DNA of 21,357 nucleotides, from the NCBI GenBank assembly GCA_030635005.1, contig DAOVZS010000013.1, positions 1 through 21,357 of the forward strand. The letters are read 5' to 3'. Position 1 is the stretch's first letter, and every line of letters begins with the position of its first letter. The stretch is from Thiomargarita sp. (lineage in GTDB: Bacteria; Pseudomonadota; Gammaproteobacteria; Beggiatoales; Beggiatoaceae). The translations under genes and the position numbers were made by a program. The notes beneath the pieces are model-generated. The model saw only the letters and a list, made by a program, of their open reading frames with translations, did no database searches and was not told where the DNA came from. Positions 7,962 to 15,332 of this stretch are shown one piece after another.

Positions 7962-10900
7962 ATGCCACATTTTGTTCATCTACATTTACATACAGAATAT
8001 TCACTGGTTGATGGCATTATCCGCATCAAACCTTTAATAAAAACTATGCGGGATTTTGGAATGCCCGCATGTGCTATCACAGACCAAAATAATCTTTTTG
8101 CCTTAGTAAAATTTTATCGTGCAGCACGTGCACAAGGCATTAAACCTATTATTGGTGTGGATATACGACTGCATCAAAATAATAAACCCGCCCCAAATCT
8201 TGTTTTATTATGTCAAAATAATACTGGTTATCGCAACCTTACCCGTCTTATTTCACGTTGCTATACAGAAGGACAAGTTGACAGCATTCCATATTTACAT
8301 CAATCTTGGCTTCAGGGAGCAACGGATGGTTTAATTGCATTATCAGGTGGACATACAGGTATCTTAGGGCAAGCCTTATTAGCAAAAGACAATCAGCGTG
8401 TAAAACAACAATTAGAAGAATGGAAATTTTTATTTCCCAATCGTTTTTATCTTGAATTGCAACGCACCTCCCGCCCTAATGAAGAAGAATATATCCATGC
8501 AGCTGTAACACTCTCTTTAGAAACAGGTATCCCTGTAGTTGCCACTAATGATGTCTGTTTTTTAAAACAAAAAGATTTTGAAGCCCATGATGTACGAGTC
8601 TGTATTCATGATAATGATACAATTGCCGATCAAAAACGCCCACAACGTTATACGCCACAACAATATTTACGTAGCCCAGATGAAATGGCAGAATTGTTTG
8701 CCGACATCCCAGAAGCCTTAGAAAATACTTGGAATATTGCACAACGGTGTACGGTGGAACTCACCTTAGGCAAAAATTATCTGCCCAATTTTCCCGTACC
8801 TAAAGATTTAACGATTGAAGAATATTTTCGTCAACAATCCCGTATTGGGTTAGAACAACGTTTAGCCTCTCTTTTTAATACCAGCCACGAAGATTTTGAA
8901 ACATTACGTCGTCCTTATGATGACCGTTTAACACTTGAATTAGATGTCATTTTGCAAATGGGATTTCCAGGATATTTTCTCATTGTGGCAGATTTTATCC
9001 AATGGGCAAAGGATAATAATATTCCAGTAGGACCCGGACGTGGTTCTGGTGCAGGATCATTGGTCGCATACGCACTGAATATCACCGATTTAGATCCGAT
9101 TCATTACAATCTACTTTTTGAACGATTTTTAAATCCTGAACGGGTCTCCATGCCTGACTTTGATATCGACTTTTGCATGGAAGGACGTGATGATGTGATT
9201 GCCTATGTCGCAAAACGTTACGGACGTGATCATGTCTCACAAATTATCACCTATGGCACGATGGCTGCTAAAGCGGTGATTCGTGATGTGGGACGTGTAT
9301 TTGCACATCCACATGGATTTGTAGACAGAATCGCAAAACTCATTCCTTTTGAAGTTGGCATCACACTGGAAAATGCTTTAAAACAAGAAGAAGCCTTACG
9401 CACTCTTTACGAAAAAGATGATAATGTGCGTACCCTAATAGATATGGCTCGTCAATTAGAAGGGATTACGCGCAACCCCGGAAAACACGCAGGTGGCGTA
9501 GTTATCGCACCGTCTGCATTAACAGATTTTACCCCATTGTATTGTGAAGAAGATGGGACAGATTTAATGAGTCAATTTGACAAAGGCGATGTCGAAGCCG
9601 TGGGCTTAGTCAAATTTGACTTTTTAGGATTACGAACGCTCACTATCATTAAATGGGCTTTAGAAACCATTAACTATTTTGGCGACACGCCAATTGACAT
9701 CTTAAAAATTCCATTAGATGATCCAGAAACGTATCAATTATTGAAAAAAGGCAATACTACTGCTGTATTCCAATTAGAATCATCAGGCATTAAAAAGCTG
9801 ATTCGGAATTTGCAACCTGATACATTCGAAGACATTGTTGCTTTAGTCGCCTTATATCGCCCTGGACCATTGCAATCAGGCATGGTAGACGATTTTGTTG
9901 AACGTAAACATGGACGTGCGAAAGTTGAATATCCACATCCCGATCTCCAAGCGATTTTACAGCCAACTTATGGCGTGATTGTCTATCAAGAACAAGTCAT
10001 GCAAATTGCTCAAGTATTAGCAGGTTATAGCTTAGGGGGGGCTGATTTATTACGCCGAGCAATGGGAAAAAAAGTCGCTTCGGAAATGGCAAAACAAAGA
10101 ACAATATTTACACAAGGTGCAGTTGATCGGGGCGTGAAAGAAAAAATAGCCACCTCTATTTTTGACTTGATGGAATTGTTTGCAGCATATGGATTTAACC
10201 GTAGTCACAGTGCCGCTTATGCACTAATATCCTACCAAACTGCTTGGCTCAAAGCCCATTATCCTGCCGCTTTTATGGCAGCGGTGTTATCAGCAGATAT
10301 GGATAACACGGATAAAGTCGTGATGTTAATTGAAGAATGTCACAGCATGCGACTTAAGATATTACCCCCCAATATCAATGAATCTTTATATAAATTTTCT
10401 GTCCCTGATGATCAAAATAAATCCATTATTTACGGTTTAGGTGCTATTAAAGGTGCAGGTGAAGTCGTCCTTCAAGGCATTATTGCAGAACGCATTAAAA
10501 ATGGACCTTTTCACGATTTATTTGAATTTTGTCGACGGATTGTCTCCTTTAAAGCCACGCGACGTATTTTAGAACCCTTAATAAAATCAGGCGCATTAGA
10601 AAAATTAGGACCTAATCGTGCCGTCATGATGGCTTCTTTAGAAAATGCAATTAAATCAGCAGAACGACATTTTAAAGATAAAGCGGCAGGGCAAAATGAT
10701 ATTTTTGGGACTAAAAAAGTAGTCACAAAAGAAGAACAGCCCTTTGAAAAGAATATTGTGCCTTGGAGCAATACTGAGATTTTAAAAGGCGAGAAAGAAA
10801 GTTTAGGTTTTTATTTAAGTGGACATCCCATTACACCCTATGTCTCTGACTTAAAACGTTTAATTGACTGTCAAATTAGAAATTTAAAAGCAACAGAACG

Positions 10901-11402
10901 GAAAAAAACAGTACGTATTGCAGGATGGGTGCTTACTTTACGTGTTAAAAATAGCCACAAAGGACGCATGGCTTTTATGAGTTTAGATGATAATACAGGA
11001 CGTATAGAAGTCAGAGTGTATTCTGAGGTTTATAATACAATACAAGAGATTTTAGCAAAAGATGTATTATTAATTATTGAAGGGGAAGTTCGTGCAGATG
11101 AATATAGTGGCGGATATGGGATGATAGCCACTAAAGTGTTTACTTTTGACATGGTACGAGAGGCTTCTGCTAAACGGGTAGAATTATTGATTTCAACCAC
11201 AGCATCACGTACTTTTGCCAAGAAATTAACATCTATGCTCGCTCAATCAAAAGGCACTTGCCCTGTTTTCATTCAATATCATTGTGCTGAAGCAGTAGTC
11301 AAGCTGGCATTGGGCAAGAATTGGCGTGTTTTACCACGTGTTACTCTGCTTCAGGATTTGGATAAGTTACTTGGAGAGCATAAAGTTAAAATTAGTTATT
11401 AG
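7962..11402 (+). CDS. dnaE: DNA polymerase III alpha subunit
   Basis: At 1146 residues this is full length (E. coli 1160). It is the replicative polymerase catalytic subunit. The N-terminal PHP domain starts FVHLHLHTEYSLVDG (4-18). Palm residues include GPGRGSGAGSLVAYAL (357-372) and PDFDIDF (398-404) with Asp401 and Asp403, the same numbers as E. coli; the third catalytic Asp is probably Asp553 in KFDFLGL. KHAGGVVIAP (508-517) and the helix-hairpin-helix region around YGFNRSHSAAYALISYQ follow. An internal beta-clamp-binding motif QNDIF sits at 911-915, and an OB fold covers about 983-1060. No lesion is seen. It follows DUF4389 closely. Its last 11 bases overlap the 3' end of the convergent periplasmic gene. 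The ribosome binding site is weak, but the N-terminus matches the family. Confidence 0.98.
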   Translation: MPHFVHLHLHTEYSLVDGIIRIKPLIKTMRDFGMPACAITDQNNLFALVKFYRAARAQGIKPIIGVDIRLHQNNKPAPNLVLLCQNNTGYRNLTRLISRCYTEGQVDSIPYLHQSWLQGATDGLIALSGGHTGILGQALLAKDNQRVKQQLEEWKFLFPNRFYLELQRTSRPNEEEYIHAAVTLSLETGIPVVATNDVCFLKQKDFEAHDVRVCIHDNDTIADQKRPQRYTPQQYLRSPDEMAELFADIPEALENTWNIAQRCTVELTLGKNYLPNFPVPKDLTIEEYFRQQSRIGLEQRLASLFNTSHEDFETLRRPYDDRLTLELDVILQMGFPGYFLIVADFIQWAKDNNIPVGPGRGSGAGSLVAYALNITDLDPIHYNLLFERFLNPERVSMPDFDIDFCMEGRDDVIAYVAKRYGRDHVSQIITYGTMAAKAVIRDVGRVFAHPHGFVDRIAKLIPFEVGITLENALKQEEALRTLYEKDDNVRTLIDMARQLEGITRNPGKHAGGVVIAPSALTDFTPLYCEEDGTDLMSQFDKGDVEAVGLVKFDFLGLRTLTIIKWALETINYFGDTPIDILKIPLDDPETYQLLKKGNTTAVFQLESSGIKKLIRNLQPDTFEDIVALVALYRPGPLQSGMVDDFVERKHGRAKVEYPHPDLQAILQPTYGVIVYQEQVMQIAQVLAGYSLGGADLLRRAMGKKVASEMAKQRTIFTQGAVDRGVKEKIATSIFDLMELFAAYGFNRSHSAAYALISYQTAWLKAHYPAAFMAAVLSADMDNTDKVVMLIEECHSMRLKILPPNINESLYKFSVPDDQNKSIIYGLGAIKGAGEVVLQGIIAERIKNGPFHDLFEFCRRIVSFKATRRILEPLIKSGALEKLGPNRAVMMASLENAIKSAERHFKDKAAGQNDIFGTKKVVTKEEQPFEKNIVPWSNTEILKGEKESLGFYLSGHPITPYVSDLKRLIDCQIRNLKATERKKTVRIAGWVLTLRVKNSHKGRMAFMSLDDNTGRIEVRVYSEVYNTIQEILAKDVLLIIEGEVRADEYSGGYGMIATKVFTFDMVREASAKRVELLISTTASRTFAKKLTSMLAQSKGTCPVFIQYHCAEAVVKLALGKNWRVLPRVTLLQDLDKLLGEHKVKISY

Positions 11403-12138
11403 CCTTCAAATGAGAAAATGCAGAAAATGCAGGTTTATCATTGATTTTTACAGATTTATCAATATCTCTTGCATTTTTGCCTTGTGCACTCATTTCTTGA
11501 ATTCTTGGTAAAATAGCACGATACGATTTGATAACTTGCAAGATCGCGATACCATCTTCTGGAACACTGGTAATTTGAGTCGCCGATGCTTCTGCCTTAG
11601 CGAACCAGTGATCAGCTTGTACTCGGTTTGCATCTTTAGCACGTATCACATAATTTTTAAACTGATGAATGGCATGACCATATCCTAAAAAATACTCAAC
11701 TTCCTCTGCAGCACTCCAACTATGCTGATTCCATAGAGTCGCCAATCCTTCTATTGCCTTTTTATCACGGATTTTCACTATTAAATCAATTTGACTCGCT
11801 GGGAGTCTATTCATAATCATGGTTTGAATGGTGACAAGCGTCATCTTGTATTTACGGACAATTTTTGCAATTTTATCCAAAGCCATTTTTTCATCATAGC
11901 TAGGTCCCATTTTCCGAAAAGCTTTGATAGCATCTTGTGCATCAATAAAATGATTATGAGCTCTAGAACAATAAGAATATTTGCTACGTAATAAACAATT
12001 TTTAAACTGATGGATAGCAGCCCCATAACCTAAAGAACGCACTATTCCCATAATAGACGATTGTTTACTATCGTATGTAAAACCTGTTATTGGGAACAAT
12101 AAAGTCAATAGCATCATCAAACCAGTCACTTTTTTCAT
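11392..12138 (-). CDS. Periplasmic protein with two tandem sensor-like 'HQFKNYxxR' domains
   Basis: I do not recognise a named gene. From the ATG at 12138 the product is 248 residues; the frame extends to another ATG at 12171, but the 12138 start has GGGAG upstream and begins MKKVTGLMMLLTLLF, a clean signal peptide ending near GFTYD. The mature part is an internal duplication: residues about 34-135 and 150-244 each begin LGYGxAIHQFKNxxxRxK, continue through a helical middle, and end in a basic segment (VKIRDKKAIEGLATL in copy 1, VKINDKPAFSAFSHL in copy 2). From memory, this GYG-IH-FKNYVLR type of helical module occurs as the periplasmic input domain of chemoreceptors, kinases and diguanylate cyclases. 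Here it stands alone with no membrane anchor or output domain. It could be a soluble ligand-binding partner of another system. It overlaps dnaE by 11 bases at its 3' end. Confidence 0.7.
   Translation of the reverse strand: MKKVTGLMMLLTLLFPITGFTYDSKQSSIMGIVRSLGYGAAIHQFKNCLLRSKYSYCSRAHNHFIDAQDAIKAFRKMGPSYDEKMALDKIAKIVRKYKMTLVTIQTMIMNRLPASQIDLIVKIRDKKAIEGLATLWNQHSWSAAEEVEYFLGYGHAIHQFKNYVIRAKDANRVQADHWFAKAEASATQITSVPEDGIAILQVIKSYRAILPRIQEMSAQGKNARDIDKSVKINDKPAFSAFSHLKANN
11407..12039 (-). repeat. Internal tandem duplication within the periplasmic protein gene
   Basis: Copy 1 spans about 12039-11734 and copy 2 about 11691-11407. The best conserved part is also visible as DNA: 11652-11689 and 11997-12034 match at 32 of 38 bases, 16 of them in an unbroken run. 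Away from that core, similarity is clear only at protein level. Confidence 0.8.
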
Positions 12139-12180
12139 AAAGCGGTGTACTCCCTTTGTTTTTAAATACAAGAAATATCA

Positions 12181-13974
12181 ATGTTAAAACAAAATGTTCT
12201 TTCACAATCATATACTTGGCATCGCATTTTCAATATCGCATTACGTCACAAGCGAGAAATTATTTTAGCACATATTATTGCGATAATTGCAACGTTGTTA
12301 AGCGTCCCTATTCCTTTACTTATGCCCTTATTGGTTGATGAAGTCTTACTCAATCAACCTGCAACATTAGTGCATACAATCAATGCGATCTTTCCTGTCG
12401 CTTGGCACGGACCTATTTTAATCATTTTAGTCATCACCCTATTAAGCATGTTGTTACGTTTTATGAGCTTAATTTTGAGTGTCTGGCAAATGCGTCAATT
12501 TACCATTATTGCCAAAGACGTGATTTATCGTATGCGTCAAAGTCTGATCAATCGTATACAACATGTATCGATGGCAGAATATGAAACTTTAGGCAGTGGA
12601 CAAGTGATTTCTCATTTTGTTACGGATTTAGACACCTTAGATCAATTTATTGGTGTGAGTATTAGTAAATTTCTGATCGCAGTATTCACGATTTTGGGGA
12701 CTGCCATCATATTATTATGGATACACTGGCAATTAGCGCTATTCATTTTTTTACTCAACCCCATTGTAGTGTATAGTACAATCCATTTAGGCTATCAAGT
12801 CAAAAAATTAAAAAAAAACGAAAATGAAGCCTATGCCACTTTTCAACAAACGCTCACTGAAATATTAGAAAGCATCCAACAGATCCGTGCTTATAATCGT
12901 GAACACTACTATTTAGATAAAGTCACAGAAAGTGCCCATAAAATTAAAAATTATGCGATTGCGTATGCTTGGAAAAGTGATGCTGCCAATCGCGCCTCCT
13001 TTAATGTTATTTTATTAGGCTTTGACATGTTTAGGGCCATTGGCATGTTAATGGTTATCTTCTCAGATTTAAGTATTGGACAAATGTTTGCTGTATTTGG
13101 TTACCTGTGGTTTATGCTTGTACCTATGCAAGAAATTATTAGTATTCAATACAGCTATCACAGTGCTACAGCGGCCTTGCAACGTGTCAATACCCTATTT
13201 GCTTTATCCTGGGAACCCCATTATCCACATATCACTAATCCCTTTAAAAATCAAAGAACGACAGCAGTACGCTTAGAAAATATTTGTTTTTCTTACAATC
13301 AAGGAGAACGGGTACTTGACCATATCTCCTTAGAGATTAAAGAAGGTGAAACCGTTGCTTTTGTGGGGGCTAGTGGAGGCGGGAAAACGACTTTAGTCCA
13401 AATAATCTTAGGCTTATATCTCCCGCAATCGGGAAAAATTTACTTTAATAATGTCCCCGTCACCCAGATTGGTATGGATATTGTACGTGAACATGTCGTG
13501 ACAGTCTTACAACATCCGGCTTTATTCAATGACACACTTCGTATGAATCTGACTTTAGGACGTGAATTATCTGATGAACAATTATGGCATGCAATAGACA
13601 TCGCTCAACTCACAGACACCGTTAAAAATATGGAAATGGGTTTAGAAACCCCATTAGGACAACGTGGGGTACGTTTATCTGGAGGACAACGACAACGCGT
13701 CGCAGTGGCCAGAATGATACTGGTCAATCCGAAGGTAGTGATTTTAGATGAAGCCACATCTGCCCTAGATACTGAGACAGAAAGCAAATTACATACAGCA
13801 CTCAATAAATTCCTCAAAAATAAAACAACCATCATCATTGCACATCGTCTCAGTGCCGTAAAACAGGCAGATCGGGTATTTGTATTTGATAAGGCACAGA
13901 TTATTGAAGAGGGACAACATGAACATCTCATTCAAAAAAAAGGCTTGTATGCAAAATTATATGGTAGCCATTAA
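12181..13974 (+). CDS. MsbA-type ABC exporter (fused membrane and ATPase domains)
   Basis: This 597-residue half-transporter has an N-terminal six-helix type IV membrane domain (about 25-330) and a C-terminal nucleotide-binding domain (about 363-597). ATPase motifs are complete: Walker A GASGGGKTT (396-404), Q-loop Gln444 in VLQHPALF, signature LSGGQRQRVAVAR (499-511), Walker B VVILDE (519-524), D-loop SALD and the H-loop His555 in IIIAHRLSAV. It should work as a homodimer in the inner membrane exporting a lipid, peptide or drug. It lacks an N-terminal C39 peptidase domain and has no adaptor or outer-membrane channel gene beside it, so a peptide-export system is not indicated. The gene is head-to-head with the tandem-domain periplasmic gene. 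The ribosome binding site is weak. The substrate is unknown. Confidence 0.93.
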   Translation: MLKQNVLSQSYTWHRIFNIALRHKREIILAHIIAIIATLLSVPIPLLMPLLVDEVLLNQPATLVHTINAIFPVAWHGPILIILVITLLSMLLRFMSLILSVWQMRQFTIIAKDVIYRMRQSLINRIQHVSMAEYETLGSGQVISHFVTDLDTLDQFIGVSISKFLIAVFTILGTAIILLWIHWQLALFIFLLNPIVVYSTIHLGYQVKKLKKNENEAYATFQQTLTEILESIQQIRAYNREHYYLDKVTESAHKIKNYAIAYAWKSDAANRASFNVILLGFDMFRAIGMLMVIFSDLSIGQMFAVFGYLWFMLVPMQEIISIQYSYHSATAALQRVNTLFALSWEPHYPHITNPFKNQRTTAVRLENICFSYNQGERVLDHISLEIKEGETVAFVGASGGGKTTLVQIILGLYLPQSGKIYFNNVPVTQIGMDIVREHVVTVLQHPALFNDTLRMNLTLGRELSDEQLWHAIDIAQLTDTVKNMEMGLETPLGQRGVRLSGGQRQRVAVARMILVNPKVVILDEATSALDTETESKLHTALNKFLKNKTTIIIAHRLSAVKQADRVFVFDKAQIIEEGQHEHLIQKKGLYAKLYGSH

Positions 13975-13991
13975 TTGAAAAACGGAATATA

Positions 13992-14013
13992 GGGGGAAAG
14001 AACAGAATCCCCC
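13992..14013. terminator. Putative bidirectional hairpin between convergent genes
   Basis: GGGGGA (13992-13997) pairs with TCCCCC (14008-14013) around a 10-base loop, in the 46-base gap between the ABC exporter (plus) and the FlgO-like lipoprotein gene (minus). Neither side has a good T-run, so termination efficiency is uncertain, but position and GC-rich stem suit a shared terminator. Confidence 0.45.
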
Positions 14014-14020
14014 CAAATAT

Positions 14021-14545
14021 TCACTTACTCATAATCATTGATTTCATTTTTGCATTGATGTTAACACGATAATCATAAGCACTTAAAATGACACCGTCTT
14101 GAGCACGAACTAATTTTACATTAACATAAACAGCTTCTTTACTTGCTTTGGCATAAGTTCCTACAACCACTACATGAGCATTATGTTGAACACTAATATT
14201 CTGTAATGCTCTTGATAAAAGAAATTCTCCTTTTGTTTCTTGAACAAAGACACTATCAGTACGCATTTTAAGCTCTTTTACCTTATAGCCCTGTTGAACT
14301 AAACGTGAACTGATTTGTTCAGATACCATTCTCCCAAAAGTAGAAGATTTTGAAAGATTATTAATATCAACAAGACTGGTGACTAAAATAGGATGCCTTG
14401 CTGAAACATCGGAAGTTTTAACACTTCTTAAAAGCATATCAGTGGCATTATAACTGCTACGAACTAAATTCTCACTACTTGTAAAATAGCTACAACTTGT
14501 CATGAATACACAAAGTATACTGGCACAAAATAAAGTTGCTTTCAT
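14021..14545 (-). CDS. FlgO-family outer-membrane lipoprotein
   Basis: The 174-residue product has a lipoprotein signal (MKATLFCASILCVFMTSC, Cys18). Its mature part follows the FlgO domain pattern: HPILVTSLVDINNLSKSSTFGR (51-72), then a helix VSEQISSRLVQQGYKV. KGEFLLSRALQNI and HNAHVVVVGTYA follow, and the end is VYVNVKLVRAQDGVILSAYDYRV. FlgO of Vibrio supports flagellar outer-membrane structures, but many FlgO-domain proteins occur in genomes and operons without flagella, as here, where no flagellar gene is seen. The ATG overlaps the stop codon of the upstream lipoprotein gene as ATGA, so translation is coupled. It is the last gene of a run that includes gspF and gspD. An outer-membrane accessory role near the secretin is inferred from context only. 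The gene name flgO is not applied because the flagellar role is not supported. Confidence 0.8.
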   Translation of the reverse strand: MKATLFCASILCVFMTSCSYFTSSENLVRSSYNATDMLLRSVKTSDVSARHPILVTSLVDINNLSKSSTFGRMVSEQISSRLVQQGYKVKELKMRTDSVFVQETKGEFLLSRALQNISVQHNAHVVVVGTYAKASKEAVYVNVKLVRAQDGVILSAYDYRVNINAKMKSMIMSK

Positions 14546-15264
14546 TGTTGACTCTCTACTTTATAAAGTTTAGAAGTTTTGGACTGATAATGATCAGCAT
14601 CCCCCCCATTAATATAGTAAATACGTGAATATCCAAAAATGTATTGTTTATTTCTCAGGACTGATGTGGTGATAATGACTTCCGTATTCGTTGATTTTGG
14701 TAACATATAATCAGAAATGCCCTTAGAATCAGCCATGAGAGCAAGTGGAATAGTTGCCAATATTGGATGGCTTATGTGTTCTATAGCACGTTCAACTATC
14801 CATATCCCACCTGATAATAAGGTAAAAAACCCCGGGGGTTGATATTTGAGCTGACGATCTTTATGATGAATCACCTGCATATTATACTTCAGAATAAGAG
14901 TCTCCGGATCATTCTCATTGCCACATTCTGATGCCTCTAAACAAGTGCTATCCAAGATCACTAATTTTTGTTCTATTAATCTACTGGTCAATAATTGAAA
15001 AAATGCTATTCCAAATGGATTATCTGCTTGAGTCTCATCTGATTTTACAAATAAAGAAGGGACTATCTCAGCATTAGGAAATGTTTTTTCTATCGTTTTT
15101 CTCAAACGTTGTGCAACATCATGTGCTAAAATATCCCAATGCTGAGCAGCATGTAATTTATCTTGTGTCACTCTTGGGGCAGCAGTAGCCACAGGGATGA
15201 CGGGTGGGGAGCAACCTACTAATAAGGTAACAGTTGCTATTAATGTGAACAAAAAAATTTTCAT
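14542..15264 (-). CDS. Lipoprotein with FlgO-like features
   Basis: From the ATG at 15264 the product is 240 residues. An upstream in-frame TTG at 15279 was rejected because it would place the Shine-Dalgarno GAGAGGG inside the gene. The signal MKIFLFTLIATVTLLVGC gives a textbook lipobox LVGC (Cys18). The mature protein has a pattern reminiscent of FlgO: a helix with AHDVAQRLRKTIEK, a strand IVPSLFVKS, then NPFGIAFFQLLTSRLIEQKLVILDS. This parallels the STFGRMVSEQISSRLVQQGYKV stretch of the next gene. The later part has LKYNMQVIHHKDRQLKY, a Gly/Pro-rich hydrophobic segment GFFTLLSGGIWIVERA, and a strand pair TEVIITTSV and FGYSRIYYIN. It is translationally coupled to the FlgO-family gene by an ATGA overlap and follows gspD by 68 bases. 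Function is unknown; distant FlgO/TolB-like homology is my inference. Confidence 0.7.
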   Translation of the reverse strand: MKIFLFTLIATVTLLVGCSPPVIPVATAAPRVTQDKLHAAQHWDILAHDVAQRLRKTIEKTFPNAEIVPSLFVKSDETQADNPFGIAFFQLLTSRLIEQKLVILDSTCLEASECGNENDPETLILKYNMQVIHHKDRQLKYQPPGFFTLLSGGIWIVERAIEHISHPILATIPLALMADSKGISDYMLPKSTNTEVIITTSVLRNKQYIFGYSRIYYINGGDADHYQSKTSKLYKVESQQ

Positions 15265-15308
15265 GAAAGTCCCTCTCAAATTTTAAATAAATGACAATGC
15301 AATCAGAT

Positions 15309-15325
15309 GTATTAAAGTTTAATAC
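15309..15325. promoter_or_regulatory. Perfect 17-base palindrome between gspD and the lipoprotein pair
   Basis: GTATTAAA (15309-15316) and TTTAATAC (15318-15325) form a perfect inverted repeat around one central base, 7 bases past the gspD stop codon. On the plus strand a TTTTTT run follows after three bases, which would suit an antisense-direction terminator. As double-stranded DNA it could be an operator for the downstream lipoprotein genes. Confidence 0.4.
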
Positions 15326-15332
15326 TCGTTTT

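Noticed and set aside
13605..13931. 108-codon minus-strand frame inside the ABC exporter ATPase domain
   Set aside because: The plus-strand frame encodes complete Walker and signature motifs; the antisense product shows no recognisable feature.
14021..14545. A flagellar gene cluster suggested by FlgO
   Set aside because: No other flagellar gene is present and the gene is in a secretion gene run, so a flagellar role is not supported.
14542..15279. TTG start at 15279 for the first lipoprotein
   Set aside because: It would place the Shine-Dalgarno GAGAGGG inside the gene and add residues before a canonical lipoprotein signal; the ATG at 15264 fits better.
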